A stretch of 64,000 nt of DNA, taken from the NCBI GenBank assembly GCA_944362765.1, contig CALVTP010000003.1:1-64000 (forward strand), given 5' to 3'. The DNA comes from an uncultured Clostridia bacterium (GTDB lineage Bacteria; Bacillota; Clostridia; Christensenellales; DTU072). The notes under the pieces are model-generated. The model saw only the letters and a list, made by a program, of their open reading frames with translations, was not told where the DNA came from and ran no database searches. This document shows positions 24,112-33,334 of this stretch, piece by piece. The translations under genes were made by a program, and so were the position numbers. Position 1 is the first letter of the stretch. Every line of letters begins with the position of its first letter.

Positions 24112-25356
24112 ATGGCTGAATTCAAACCAATCCGCTGCAATTTTTGCGGAAGATCGGAATACGAAGTAGCGGCTGTTTTCGCAGGTCAGGGCGGAGCGTA
24201 TATCTGCTCGGACTGCATAAAGCGTTTAGGCGCGGAGCAAAAGCGGCTGGAAAAGGATGTGCTTAAAAGCGACGAAGGCTTCGAAGAGGTGCCTAAACCT
24301 ACCGCGATAAAAGCCGGGCTCGACAAATATATCGTCGGGCAGGAGGACGCCAAGCGCATTCTGTCCGTTGCCGTCTACAACCACTATAAGCGCCTCAAAT
24401 GCGCTCCGGGAGACTCCGTCAGGTTGGAAAAGTCGAATATTCTGATGCTGGGTCCCACCGGCTCGGGTAAGACTCTCCTTGCAAAGACTCTGGCGGATAT
24501 CATCAACGTACCTTTCGCCATTGCCGACGCCACCACGCTGACGGAAGCGGGTTATGTCGGAGAGGACGTCGAAAACGTGCTGCTGAAACTCATCAGGGCG
24601 GCGGATAACGACATTCAGAAAGCCGAGCGCGGTATCATCTATATCGACGAGATCGACAAGATCTGCCGTAAGTCCGAAAACATGTCGATAACCCGAGACG
24701 TCTCCGGAGAGGGGGTGCAGCAGGCGCTTTTGAAGATAATAGAGTCCACCGTCGCTTCCGTCCCGCCCACCGGCGGCAGAAAGCACCCTTATCAGGAGTG
24801 TATCCAGATAGACACCACCAATATATTGTTTATCTGCGGCGGAGCTTTTGTGGGGCTCGACAAAATCGTCGAGAAGCGTAAGGACGCATCCTCCATAGGC
24901 TTTACCGGGGCGTTGAAGAAGGGAGATGAAAGCTATTCGGAGTCCCTCAGGGAATTGCAGCCCGACGACCTTATAAAGTACGGACTGATCCCCGAATTCG
25001 TCGGCAGAGTGCCGATAGTCGCCACTCTTGACCCGCTCGATAAGGAGGCATTGATTAAAATCCTGACAGAGCCCGAAAACGCTCTTATCAGACAATATGA
25101 AAAGCTTTTCGAAATGGACGGCATGCGTTTAAGGTTCACCGACGCCGCGATAGAGGCTGTTGCCGAAAGGGCGATACTGCTGAAAACGGGGGCGAGAGGG
25201 CTGAGAACCGTCATCGAAAACGCTATGAAGAATATCATGTTCGAACTTCCCGATAAGGCGTCCGAAATCGAAGAGGTGACGATTACCGAGCTTACGATAA
25301 CCAAAGGGCAGGAGCCCGAAATAACTTACCGAAGATCGGGTGCCCAAGGGGCGTAA
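24112..25356 (+). CDS. clpX: ATP-dependent Clp protease ATP-binding subunit ClpX
   Basis: This 414-residue AAA+ unfoldase partners ClpP. The N-terminal zinc-binding domain has C9/C12 and C32/C35. Walker A GPTGSGKT lies at 114-121 and Walker [11 protein letters not shown] near 182-191. The GYVGEDVE pore loop, sensor and arginine-finger regions are present ([12 protein letters not shown]). A ClpP-binding IGF-like tripeptide is plausible at SIGFTG. An AAAGGAG site precedes the start. It is co-transcribed with clpP. Confidence 0.95.
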   Translation: MAEFKPIRCNFCGRSEYEVAAVFAGQGGAYICSDCIKRLGAEQKRLEKDVLKSDEGFEEVPKPTAIKAGLDKYIVGQEDAKRILSVAVYNHYKRLKCAPGDSVRLEKSNILMLGPTGSGKTLLAKTLADIINVPFAIADATTLTEAGYVGEDVENVLLKLIRAADNDIQKAERGIIYIDEIDKICRKSENMSITRDVSGEGVQQALLKIIESTVASVPPTGGRKHPYQECIQIDTTNILFICGGAFVGLDKIVEKRKDASSIGFTGALKKGDESYSESLRELQPDDLIKYGLIPEFVGRVPIVATLDPLDKEALIKILTEPENALIRQYEKLFEMDGMRLRFTDAAIEAVAERAILLKTGARGLRTVIENAMKNIMFELPDKASEIEEVTITELTITKGQEPEITYRRSGAQGA

Positions 25357-25412
25357 AGCCCTTTACGGGTGACGATCGGGGTGAAAAATTTGAGATCGAA
25401 AGAGGACGAAAC

Positions 25413-27722
25413 ATGGACGATTTAAAAGTTATTGCGATAGCCGTGCAGGATCCTGTTTTTCCGGGTGAGTCGGGTAAAAAGGAGTTAGACCCCGAATACA
25501 TCCCGGGAACGGAGGAGGCGCTGAAAACCAATCAAAGGGTTGCAGCGGTTGCCGTCAGCGACATACGCAGAAGGATAAAAAAAGGCGATCTTTGCACGAT
25601 TGCCGAGATACAACAATTTTTGAAGCTTTCGGGGGATCCGAAGTGCGTGGTGTTGTTTAACGCCTCGGGTCAGCGTTACCGCGTCGAAAGCGTCGAATTT
25701 TCGAAGGGCGTTTACAGAGTGGGGTTGAAACCGGTGCGCTTTACGGGGCTGAAGGCGGAAGAAGTCTCCGCGCTGTACGAAAGACTCTATATGATCTATA
25801 TGACGTACAGGCATTTTACCGCCGAACCCGCAAAGGACGGCGAACCCGCTCCGACCGATAATGACATATTCGCCCCGCCTCCGGTAACGCCCGCCGCTAT
25901 CAACGGCAGCATAGACCGGCTTGCTCCCTTACTGCATTTTACCGATACCGATCCGCTGTACTTCGAACTCGACACCTCGAAGCGCATTCTCGCTGCGATA
26001 CGCTGCCTTGCGGACGAAATCGAGATGATAAAGGTGGAAGAGAAGGTGATGGGAGAAGTGCAGGCGGCAATGGACGACAACCAGCGCGACTTCTACATCC
26101 GCGAACAGATAAAGGCGCTTTCAAAAGAAATAGACGAAGAGGACGAAGCCGATACATACCTTGAAAAGATAGACGCACTGAAAACTTCGGAGGAGAACAA
26201 GGAAAAGTTCCGCCGCGAAGTCAGGCGTCTGAACCGTACGGCGGCAGCCTCTCCCGACATGGCGCTCATTAAAAACTACCTCGATACCGTCATAGAGCTC
26301 CCCTGGGGGATTTATACCGATGACAACGAGGATCTGAAAGAAGCCGAAAGGGTGTTGAACGAAGATCACTACGGGCTCGAAAAGGTAAAGGAGCGGCTTA
26401 TCGAAGCTCTTGCCGTCAGAAAACTTTCCAAAGAGGGAAGAAGCCCGATAATCTGCCTTGTCGGTCCTCCCGGAGTGGGTAAAACCTCGATAGCTTCTTC
26501 TATAGCGAGGGCGATGAACAAAAAGTTCGTCCGCCTCTCTCTGGGCGGTATACGCGACGAAGCCGAGATCCGCGGGCACAGAAAGACCTATGTCGGAGCA
26601 ATGCCCGGACGCATAATAAACTCCGTTATGCAGGCAGGCAGCATGAACCCCGTCTTCCTGATGGATGAAATCGATAAAATGGCGGCGGATTACAAGGGCG
26701 ACCCCGCAAGCGCGCTGCTGGAAGTGTTGGATCCCGAACAGAACGTCGGCTTCCGCGACCACTTCATAGAAGTGCCGTTCGACCTGTCGAAAGTGCTCTT
26801 CATCACCACCGCAAACACGTTGGATCCCATCTCCAGACCGCTTCTTGACAGAATGGAAGTCATCGAGCTGGACGGCTATACCGACGTGGAAAAGCTGGAA
26901 ATCGCCAAACGTTACCTTGTCAAAAAAGCTTTGAAACAGAACGGAGTCGCTCCCGACTGGGTGGAGTTCACCGATGACGCCATTACCGAAATCATTCACG
27001 AATATACCCGCGAATCGGGAGTGAGGGCGCTCGAAAAGAACATCAATTCCGTAGTCAGAAAGGTGGCAAAGCGCTTTGTCGAAGCTCCCGACTCCGAAAA
27101 AGTCCGAGTGACCTCGGAAAATGTCTTTGAGTTTTTAGGCGAAGCCAAGTTTCCTTTCTCCTCGAAGCTGCGCCGTGATGAGACGGGCGTCGTGACGGGG
27201 CTTGCCTGGACGGCGACGGGAGGGGATACGCTGGAAGTCGAAGTTGCCGTCACCCGCGGAAAAGGCGAAACTCTTCTTACCGGAAACCTCGGCAACGTCA
27301 TGAAGGAATCCGCCAAGATCGCGATAAGTTACTGCCGCGCTTTCGGAAAGGAGTGGGGAATACCGGAGGATTACTTCGATCGCCACGACATACATATACA
27401 CGTTCCGGAAGGCGCCACTCCGAAAGACGGACCCAGCGCCGGAATCACCATCGTCACCGCCGTCTGCTCCGCAGTCACGGGAAAACCGGTAAAAGGGGAT
27501 GTCGCGATGACGGGAGAGCTGACTTTGCGCGGCAAAGTGCTTCCGATAGGCGGCTTGAAGGAAAAGTCGCTTGCGGCGCTGAGAGACGGCATAAAGACAA
27601 TATTCCTTCCCGAGGAAAACCGTCGCGATTATAAGGAACTCCCGGGAGCCGTCAAGGACAAAATCGATTTCCGGTTTGTCGGGAATGTAGGATCCGTTTT
27701 GAAAAACGCGATAGTTTGGTAA
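25413..27722 (+). CDS. lon: ATP-dependent protease Lon
   Basis: This 769-residue AAA+ serine protease degrades misfolded and regulatory proteins. The N-terminal substrate domain (about 1-200) is poorly conserved, followed by a coiled region, the AAA+ module with Walker A GPPGVGKTS and Walker B FLMDEIDK, and the C-terminal protease domain with serine in KDGPSAGIT and the lysine in GGLKEKSLAALR. The length is normal for LonA. A GGGGTG-rich leader of 56 nt separates it from clpX. Its position after clpX matches other Bacillota. Confidence 0.93.
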   Translation: MDDLKVIAIAVQDPVFPGESGKKELDPEYIPGTEEALKTNQRVAAVAVSDIRRRIKKGDLCTIAEIQQFLKLSGDPKCVVLFNASGQRYRVESVEFSKGVYRVGLKPVRFTGLKAEEVSALYERLYMIYMTYRHFTAEPAKDGEPAPTDNDIFAPPPVTPAAINGSIDRLAPLLHFTDTDPLYFELDTSKRILAAIRCLADEIEMIKVEEKVMGEVQAAMDDNQRDFYIREQIKALSKEIDEEDEADTYLEKIDALKTSEENKEKFRREVRRLNRTAAASPDMALIKNYLDTVIELPWGIYTDDNEDLKEAERVLNEDHYGLEKVKERLIEALAVRKLSKEGRSPIICLVGPPGVGKTSIASSIARAMNKKFVRLSLGGIRDEAEIRGHRKTYVGAMPGRIINSVMQAGSMNPVFLMDEIDKMAADYKGDPASALLEVLDPEQNVGFRDHFIEVPFDLSKVLFITTANTLDPISRPLLDRMEVIELDGYTDVEKLEIAKRYLVKKALKQNGVAPDWVEFTDDAITEIIHEYTRESGVRALEKNINSVVRKVAKRFVEAPDSEKVRVTSENVFEFLGEAKFPFSSKLRRDETGVVTGLAWTATGGDTLEVEVAVTRGKGETLLTGNLGNVMKESAKIAISYCRAFGKEWGIPEDYFDRHDIHIHVPEGATPKDGPSAGITIVTAVCSAVTGKPVKGDVAMTGELTLRGKVLPIGGLKEKSLAALRDGIKTIFLPEENRRDYKELPGAVKDKIDFRFVGNVGSVLKNAIVW

Positions 27723-27806
27723 ACCGTTTTCGGTCGCTCGGGAACCCTTTCACGGGCGCACCGTCTTCGATAACAAAAAATAAAGGGGAAACATAAGGGA
27801 GAAGCT

Positions 27807-28409
27807 ATGCCTATGAAAATCAAAAAAGCCGAATTTCTGTATTCAGCGGCAAGACCGGAGCAACTGAGGGAACCCGGAACTCCGGAGATAGCCGTCGCGG
27901 GGCGATCCAACGTCGGAAAGTCCTCATTTATAAACTTCGTTACCGGGAACGGCAAACTTGCCAAGACGTCGAAGGAACCGGGACGGACGAGGCTCGTCAA
28001 TTACTTTTACATAAACGGCGGCGAGTTTATGCTTGTCGATCTTCCGGGATACGGCTTTGCGAAGGTGTCGGACGAGGAAAAATTGAAGTGGGCAAAGCTC
28101 ATCGAGGCATATTTTAAGTCGCCCGCCGCGCTGAGACACGTTTTTTTGCTCATCGATATCCGCCGCGACCCCTCCGACGGGGACGTCAGAATGCTGAACT
28201 ATATGTATCACTACACCATACCGTTTACGGTAATTTTGACGAAAGCCGATAAGATCTCGCGTTCGCAGGCGCTGGATCGCAGGAGGAAGATAGCTTCGGC
28301 GCTGAAAATAGGCGCAGACAATATAATTATTTCCTCTTCCTACGCAAGACAGGGCAAAGAGGACATTCTGACCCGCATAGACGAGATTCTGTCTATAGAT
28401 ATGAACTGA
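27807..28409 (+). CDS. engB: Ribosome biogenesis GTP-binding protein EngB (YsxC)
   Basis: This 200-residue small GTPase is required for large-subunit assembly in Bacillota. G1 is GRSNVGKS (32-39), G2 is the conserved PGRTRLVNYF region, G3 is DLPGYGFA and G4 is TKAD. The start ATG 27807 has GGGAGAAG upstream; ATG 27813 is an alternative. The lon-engB order is conserved with Bacillus. A metallophosphoesterase gene begins one base after its stop. Confidence 0.93.
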   Translation: MPMKIKKAEFLYSAARPEQLREPGTPEIAVAGRSNVGKSSFINFVTGNGKLAKTSKEPGRTRLVNYFYINGGEFMLVDLPGYGFAKVSDEEKLKWAKLIEAYFKSPAALRHVFLLIDIRRDPSDGDVRMLNYMYHYTIPFTVILTKADKISRSQALDRRRKIASALKIGADNIIISSSYARQGKEDILTRIDEILSIDMN

Positions 28410-28410
28410 T

Positions 28411-29112
28411 ATGAAGGTATTTGCCGTCTCCGATCCCCATCTTTCCTTTACCGCCGATAAGCCGATGTCGGTTTTCGGCGCTGTGTGGGAAAACCATTGG
28501 GACGCCATCGCCGCCGATTGGCTCGAAAAGGTGGGGGAAGAGGACGTCGTGCTCATTCCGGGGGACATTTCCTGGGCTATGACGGTGGAGGAAGCCAAAA
28601 GCGACCTCGAAACAATCGGCGCGATGCCCGGCAAGAAAATCTATGTGAAAGGCAATCACGACTATTGGTGGGGAAGCCTGACTAAGGTTCGCGAGGCGCT
28701 TCCCGAAGGGAGCTACTGCATCCAGAACGACGCTGTAAAATTCGGCTCCTATGTCTTTTGCGGTACCAGGGGGTGGGTAGTTCCGGAGCCGGGCTCGAAG
28801 CTCGCGCCCGAGGACGAAAAGATATTATTGAGAGAGGGATTGAGACTGGAACTCAGTCTGAAAGCCGCCGATAAGCTGAGGGCGGAGGGGGACGAGTTGA
28901 TAGCGCTGACGCACTTTCCTCCGTTCGACACCAGAAAAAGCTCCAACCGCTTTACCGAACTGTTCAAAAGCTACGGCGTCTCCAAAGTCGTTTACGGGCA
29001 TCTTCACGGCTCCAGATGCCGCGCCGACCTTAAGGTTGTAAAAAACGGAGTGGAGTACTACCTCACCTCCTGCGATATCGTGAACAATAAATTGACGCTT
29101 ATAGCGGAGTAG
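28411..29112 (+). CDS. Calcineurin-type metallophosphoesterase
   Basis: This is a 233-residue cytosolic metallophosphoesterase. The family motifs are in order: D8-x-H10 (SDPHLSF), GDISWAM, GNHDYWWG, THFPPFD and GHLHG, which together bind two metal ions. The substrate is unknown; close relatives are annotated only as phosphohydrolases. The gene starts one base after the engB stop, so the two are probably co-expressed. Confidence 0.85.
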   Translation: MKVFAVSDPHLSFTADKPMSVFGAVWENHWDAIAADWLEKVGEEDVVLIPGDISWAMTVEEAKSDLETIGAMPGKKIYVKGNHDYWWGSLTKVREALPEGSYCIQNDAVKFGSYVFCGTRGWVVPEPGSKLAPEDEKILLREGLRLELSLKAADKLRAEGDELIALTHFPPFDTRKSSNRFTELFKSYGVSKVVYGHLHGSRCRADLKVVKNGVEYYLTSCDIVNNKLTLIAE

Positions 29113-29290
29113 AGACCCCGTTTCGGGTTTACGTACAACCGTAAAAACGGCAAATTACCCAAGTATGATTGACCGAAAGTTATACCTATCATATCTTATT
29201 ATAATATGGTAAATATATATACGCCGGGATGCCGTTCGGACGGCGTCGGGCGGCGTCGGTCGGCAAAGTACTTCGGATAAGGGTGTAGAA

Positions 29291-30832
29291 ATGACGAAGA
29301 AAGTTGCAATTTCAATTCTGTTTATTTTTATTCTGGCGGTCTGTCCGGCGTTGTCGGCGTGCGTAGAGGAGCCGCCGCATATCGTTTCTGCCGAGCCCGA
29401 CCCCGAATGCTGGACGAGCCGATACTATGTGGGCGACCCGTTCGATACTGAGAGCGGGTTTATCGTCACCTATTCCGACGGGAGTGTAAAAAAAGTCAAG
29501 GCTTCGGAAGGAACGGTGTCAGGCTTCGACTCCTCTTTTCCCGGGGAGAAGCCGCTGACGATTACATACGAAGGCTTTCTGTTTGAAGTGACGGTATCCG
29601 TTGTCGAATTGACCGAGGAGACCTTCCCCGAAATTCCCGCTCCGGCGGAGCCCGAAGAAGGAGAAATTCCCGAAGAGGAGGAAACTTCCCGACCCGCCCT
29701 CGGGCAAAGCGACGTCGCCGCGGCGCTCAATCGCCTTTTTGAACTCGCCGGGAGACCCGAAAACCTCGACATCGGCGCAATCGTCACTCCGAAATTTTAT
29801 CAATTTTTATCGGCAGCCGGCTGTGACAAGGAAACCTTCGACAACGCTTTTACGGCACTGTTTTCGGATGAGAAGTTTGTCGGACTCCTTGCGGGTGCCG
29901 CCGCCGAGTTCGATTTCGCCTCCGTCAACGGGGAGAATCTCAAAGACTTTGCCGCGGTACTCCTGAAAAACGCCGACGGCGAAAGCCTCGTAAAGCTGCT
30001 TTCCGCCGCAGGACAACTTTTTAAAAATTCCTTCTTCGACGGCGTTTCTTTGACGGAATTTGTCATACGTGAGGCGGTGATTGCGGGAAAAGGGGAGGAG
30101 GAGCTTGCCGCGGTCGAAGAATTTCTGAGCGGGAATAAGTACGTCTATTATATCGGAAGCGCCCTTAAAGAGGCTCTCGTTTCCTTCTTGAACTCCGAAA
30201 ACGAGCCTGAATCACCCGAAAATATTTTCGCAGTCGAATTTTTAAGGGACGTAACGCTGACGGCGCTGAACAAAAACGGCATGCAGCTTCTCAACCTCTT
30301 GTCGCTGGCAATAGACGAAAAGGGGGAGGAGTACCAATTGGGGCTCGGGAAATATATGCACGACGACCTTCTTTCGGCACTCGGCGCACTGGGAAGGAGC
30401 GGTGAATGGCTTTCGGCGCTTGCCGGGGACAAACGCTTTGTTTTTGCGGTAAGGAAAGTGGTGCTTTCGATGGTCGAAGCGGGGTATATCACGCCGGAAG
30501 GGGAGTTCGACGCGGCGGAATTTTCGGTTGACACCGCGGAACTCATTTACATCGCCGACTTCATTTTCAAATTGGCTTTAAAGGCGGAAGAGGGTATTCC
30601 GCAGGAGGCTTTGAGCAACCTCTCGCAGTGGATAATGCTTCCCTCCCTCGTAACGGAGGAAGTGCTGGACAAGAGTTTTAAAAAGCTTAACGCCTTCATC
30701 GACGACGTTTACTCGGAACTTCCCGAGCCGCAACAAGAGGCAATAGTTTCCTTTCTCGCCGGTGAAAGTTACTATTCCGAAGGCTTTTCTTCAAAAACAT
30801 TGGAAATTTTTTATAGAATAATCGAAGGATGA
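29291..30832 (+). CDS. Lipoprotein with Big_3-like domain and unknown helical domain
   Basis: This 513-residue protein is predicted to be exported and lipid-anchored: the signal ends in ALSAC (C24). Residues about 38-110 match the Big_3-like domain of the LRR lipoprotein in this window (RYYVGDPFDTESGFIVTYSDGS). A Pro/Glu-rich linker (about 115-140) follows. Residues 145-513 form a predominantly helical domain rich in Leu, Ala, Phe and Glu, with recurring LF-L-LL spacing, which I do not recognise. The ribosome site is AAGGGTG. It is flanked by non-coding DNA on both sides. Confidence 0.75.
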   Translation: MTKKVAISILFIFILAVCPALSACVEEPPHIVSAEPDPECWTSRYYVGDPFDTESGFIVTYSDGSVKKVKASEGTVSGFDSSFPGEKPLTITYEGFLFEVTVSVVELTEETFPEIPAPAEPEEGEIPEEEETSRPALGQSDVAAALNRLFELAGRPENLDIGAIVTPKFYQFLSAAGCDKETFDNAFTALFSDEKFVGLLAGAAAEFDFASVNGENLKDFAAVLLKNADGESLVKLLSAAGQLFKNSFFDGVSLTEFVIREAVIAGKGEEELAAVEEFLSGNKYVYYIGSALKEALVSFLNSENEPESPENIFAVEFLRDVTLTALNKNGMQLLNLLSLAIDEKGEEYQLGLGKYMHDDLLSALGALGRSGEWLSALAGDKRFVFAVRKVVLSMVEAGYITPEGEFDAAEFSVDTAELIYIADFIFKLALKAEEGIPQEALSNLSQWIMLPSLVTEEVLDKSFKKLNAFIDDVYSELPEPQQEAIVSFLAGESYYSEGFSSKTLEIFYRIIEG

Positions 30833-30896
30833 GCGCCTTAGGTTGGAGACGCCTTCGAAAGGTTTTTAATTTCTCTCCGGAAAATCACTGTTTTTA

Positions 30897-30924
30897 TTGA
30901 AACACTTCAAACCTATGGTATAAT
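30897..30924 (+). promoter_or_regulatory. Strong promoter upstream of the truncated ABC ATPase
   Basis: TTGAAA (30897-30902), 16-nt spacer and extended -10 TGgTATAAT (hexamer 30919-30924). Confidence 0.75.
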
Positions 30925-31019
30925 ACAAGAGAGCCGTCCGTAAATTTCCGGCGAATGCCGCAGGCGTTTTTCGGGCTTTTATTGCTTTAATAGAAGTGAC
31001 GGCGTGGAGAAGGGAAGAC

Positions 31020-31343
31020 ATGCTGAGAACGGAAAATGTCGTAAAAATATATGATCCGAAGCGCCCCGAAGTCAAGGCGCTTGCCGGAATAAGCCTGAAC
31101 TTTCCCGAAAAGGGAATGGTTTTTGTGGTGGGAAAGTCGGGTTCGGGAAAGTCGACCCTTATGAATATTCTGGGGTGTCTGGACTCGCCGAGTTCGGGCG
31201 AAGTTTATATCGACGGAAGAGCCGCTAAAGATAATAAAAGCCAAAGAGTAGCTTTGAGCGGTGCCTTTTATCTCGGAATTATTCGGCGTATGGCATATGA
31301 ATTTCATTTTATCGCCGCCTTTTTTAAGCCGCTTTTGAGGTGA
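31020..31343 (+). pseudogene. Truncated ABC transporter ATP-binding protein (MacB/LolD-like, N-terminal fragment)
   Basis: The 107-codon frame begins as a typical ABC ATPase: LRTENVVKIYDPKRPEVKAL, Walker A GKSGSGKST (about 42-50), then MNILGCLDSPSSGEVYIDG. After about residue 75 the similarity stops and 32 unrelated residues lead to a stop. The Q-loop, signature, Walker B and H-loop are absent, so it cannot work as an ATPase. The promoter and start are intact, which suggests 3' deletion or rearrangement. No downstream remnant or permease is seen. It may still be transcribed. Confidence 0.75.
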
Positions 31344-31763
31344 CGTTTTAGTTTATAAATCGTATTTATCGCTTTTTTACTCCGGGTCACGCGTTATCCG
31401 CAACTGTTTTATCGGCGGCTTTTGCCGTTAAGACACCTTTTATTTTTCCGTTTGCGTTGAAGTCGTCCGGGAGTCGAACCGATTGATCGGCGGCGCCGTT
31501 TTGTGATTCGGTTTATTTTCAGATTATTTTTCACCGTGCCCGACGGAGAATTGTCGCGGGAAGTCTTTTCCGGCGGACGAATTTTTTTCCGGGACTTCGA
31601 CGCAGCTTTCCCGCGCGGGGTATCTGACGACGACTGAAATTTTTACCCTTCGGGTGTCCGCAGAGAGGGGAAATGAGAACATCCGTTCGTATTGTGCCCG
31701 TAAGCAAGCCTTTTGGGAGCCTCAAATCCCAAAAATTTTAATAAATTTTCAAAAATTTTTATC
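31344..31763. other. Non-coding region, probable rearrangement scar
   Basis: About 420 nt with no supported gene. I looked for remnants of the ABC signature or permease in the three forward frames and saw none. It contains several short GC-rich inverted repeats and becomes AT-rich before the mraZ promoter. Confidence 0.5.
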
Positions 31764-31789
31764 AAAGTGGTTGAAAGTGGTTAAAGTAT
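31764..31789 (+). promoter_or_regulatory. MraZ-binding boxes
   Basis: AAAGTGG occurs at 31764-31770 and 31774-31780 (10-bp period), followed by a degenerate AAAGTAT at 31783-31789. MraZ of several bacteria binds arrays of AAAGTG(G/T) separated by three bases upstream of its own operon. The array overlaps the -35 box and spacer, so binding would be expected to repress. Confidence 0.75.
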
Positions 31790-31799
31790 ACTTTATAAT
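31771..31799 (+). promoter_or_regulatory. Promoter of the dcw cluster (Pmra)
   Basis: TTGAAA (31771-31776), 17-nt spacer, perfect TATAAT (31794-31799). It overlaps the MraZ boxes. The predicted leader to mraZ is about 150 nt. Confidence 0.8.
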
Positions 31800-31822
31800 A
31801 TAAGTAACAAATTCGGAGGTCT

Positions 31823-31843
31823 ATGTCGTGGAGAGGGCTTTAA
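31823..31843 (+). CDS. Possible leader peptide before mraZ (6 codons)
   Basis: A GGAGG at 31815-31819 precedes ATG 31823 and the six-codon frame MSWRGL ending at TAA 31843, early in the mraZ leader. A small hairpin TCTCCT / AGGAGA follows. The 3-nt spacing is short for efficient initiation, so translation is uncertain; it could equally be a decayed start. Confidence 0.3.
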   Translation: MSWRGL

Positions 31844-31958
31844 GTTCTTCTCCTGCGGGCGAAGGAGAGCCGACGCCACGCGTGTGACTTCCCGAAGATC
31901 GCCACGAAATCACCCGAAAGGGGAACGCCGGCGGCGAAAACGCAAAAGGACGGAGAAG

Positions 31959-32390
31959 ATGAACTATTGTTTCCTCGGAAAATTCAATCTCGCTTTGGAC
32001 GACAAGTGCAGAATGCGCCTGCCGGCGAAGCTGAGACAGGCGATCGGCACCGGCTACGTCGTCATGTACGGCGCGGAGTCGTTGACGGTCATGCCGAAAG
32101 AAGATTTCGAGGCGCTGAACGAAAAATTCAGGGCTATTCCGTACTCCGACATCGCCGCGCGCCGCGCCGTTTCCGATATTCTCGGCACCGCTTTCGAACC
32201 GGAAGAGGATGCGCAGGGGCGTTTCGTAATTCCGAAACATTCCCGTGACTATGCCGAGATAGTCAAAAACGTCGTCGTGGTGGGCGCAGGAAACGTCATA
32301 GAAATATGGTCGGAGGAGCGTTACGAAGCCACGCATGCCGTCACAAGCTACGCCGAAAAGCTGAAGGCGCTTCAGCAATATGGAATTTAA
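31959..32390 (+). CDS. mraZ: Division/cell wall cluster transcriptional repressor MraZ
   Basis: This 143-residue protein has two SpoVT/AbrB-like half domains, each with the DxxxR signature: LDDKCRMRLPAKLR near 12-25 and DAQGRFVIPKHSRDYA near 83-98. MraZ binds repeats upstream of its own gene and tunes the dcw operon. ATG 31959 has GGAG upstream; an earlier in-frame ATG at 31884 gives an arginine-rich extension absent from the family and is rejected. rsmH overlaps its end by 11 nt. Confidence 0.93.
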   Translation: MNYCFLGKFNLALDDKCRMRLPAKLRQAIGTGYVVMYGAESLTVMPKEDFEALNEKFRAIPYSDIAARRAVSDILGTAFEPEEDAQGRFVIPKHSRDYAEIVKNVVVVGAGNVIEIWSEERYEATHAVTSYAEKLKALQQYGI

Positions 32391-33309
32391 CCATATTCCC
32401 GTTATGCTAAGCGAGGCTGTCGAAGGGCTTTCGGTCAAGCCCGGAGGCGTTTACGTCGACGCGACGCTGGGGGGAGGCGGGCACTCCGCAAAGATTTTGT
32501 CGGAATTGGGGGAAGGAAGACTTATAGCTTTCGACCTCGACGAATGGGCTTTGAATAACGCCCGGGAACGCTTCGCGGGAGAGGAAAGAATAACACTCGT
32601 AAACGACAATTTCAAGCGGATCCCCGAAGTGCTGACCGACATGGGAATTGATAAGATTGACGGGGCAATATTTGATTTGGGTATCTCAAGTCCGCAAATC
32701 GATACCCCGGAACGCGGATTCAGCTACATGCACGACGCACCGCTCGACATGAGAATGGATCTGAATGCAACTAAAAACGCCTATGATGTCGTCAACGGAT
32801 ATTCCGAGGAAGCACTGACCGGAGTGTTCAGGGAGTACGGCGAAGAGAAGGCGGCTTACCGGATTGCCGAGGACATCGTGCGGACAAGAAAGGTGAAGCC
32901 CATAGAGAGCACCTTCGAACTCGTAAAAATCGTCGAGCGACATTATCCCGCTAACCCCCGGAAGCGTTCGGGGCATCCCGCAAAAAGAGTGTTCCAGGCG
33001 CTGAGGATAGAGGTGAACGACGAACTTGACGGGCTTTCCGAAGCCATCGAAAAGACGACGCTGAGGCTGAAACCGGGCGGAAGGATAGCGGTTATAACCT
33101 TTCACTCTTTGGAAGACAGAATAGTAAAAAACGTCTTTAAAGAGCTGGAAAAAGATTGCACCTGTCCCAAAAATTTCCCCGTTTGCGTGTGCGGAAAACG
33201 TAAGGAAATAGAGGTATTGACCAAAAAACCTATTACGGCAGGCGAGGAAGAGCTGACTAAAAATCCGCGTGCTGCGAGCGCAAAGCTCAGAATAGCGGAA
33301 AGAGTATAA
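32380..33309 (+). CDS. rsmH: 16S rRNA (cytosine(1402)-N4)-methyltransferase RsmH
   Basis: This 309-residue SAM-dependent methyltransferase modifies C1402 in the decoding centre. Visible motifs are the N-terminal HIPVMLSEAVEGL, the SAM loop DATLGGGGHS, FDLDEWAL, the conserved DGAIFDLGISSPQID and the C-terminal GGRIAVITFHSLEDRIVK. It overlaps mraZ, the standard mraZ-mraW order. Confidence 0.95.
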   Translation: MEFNHIPVMLSEAVEGLSVKPGGVYVDATLGGGGHSAKILSELGEGRLIAFDLDEWALNNARERFAGEERITLVNDNFKRIPEVLTDMGIDKIDGAIFDLGISSPQIDTPERGFSYMHDAPLDMRMDLNATKNAYDVVNGYSEEALTGVFREYGEEKAAYRIAEDIVRTRKVKPIESTFELVKIVERHYPANPRKRSGHPAKRVFQALRIEVNDELDGLSEAIEKTTLRLKPGGRIAVITFHSLEDRIVKNVFKELEKDCTCPKNFPVCVCGKRKEIEVLTKKPITAGEEELTKNPRAASAKLRIAERV

Positions 33310-33334
33310 ATCGGAATAATATAAGGAGAGAGAC

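Noticed and set aside
22947-24140. A 397-codon minus-strand frame across tig and clpP
   Set aside because: It crosses two well-supported genes and an intergenic gap and has no domain or ribosome site.
29169-29205. TTGACC and TATAAT upstream of the 29291 lipoprotein gene as one promoter
   Set aside because: They are 25 nt apart, too far for a standard promoter; a TATCTT at 17 nt is only a 4 of 6 match.
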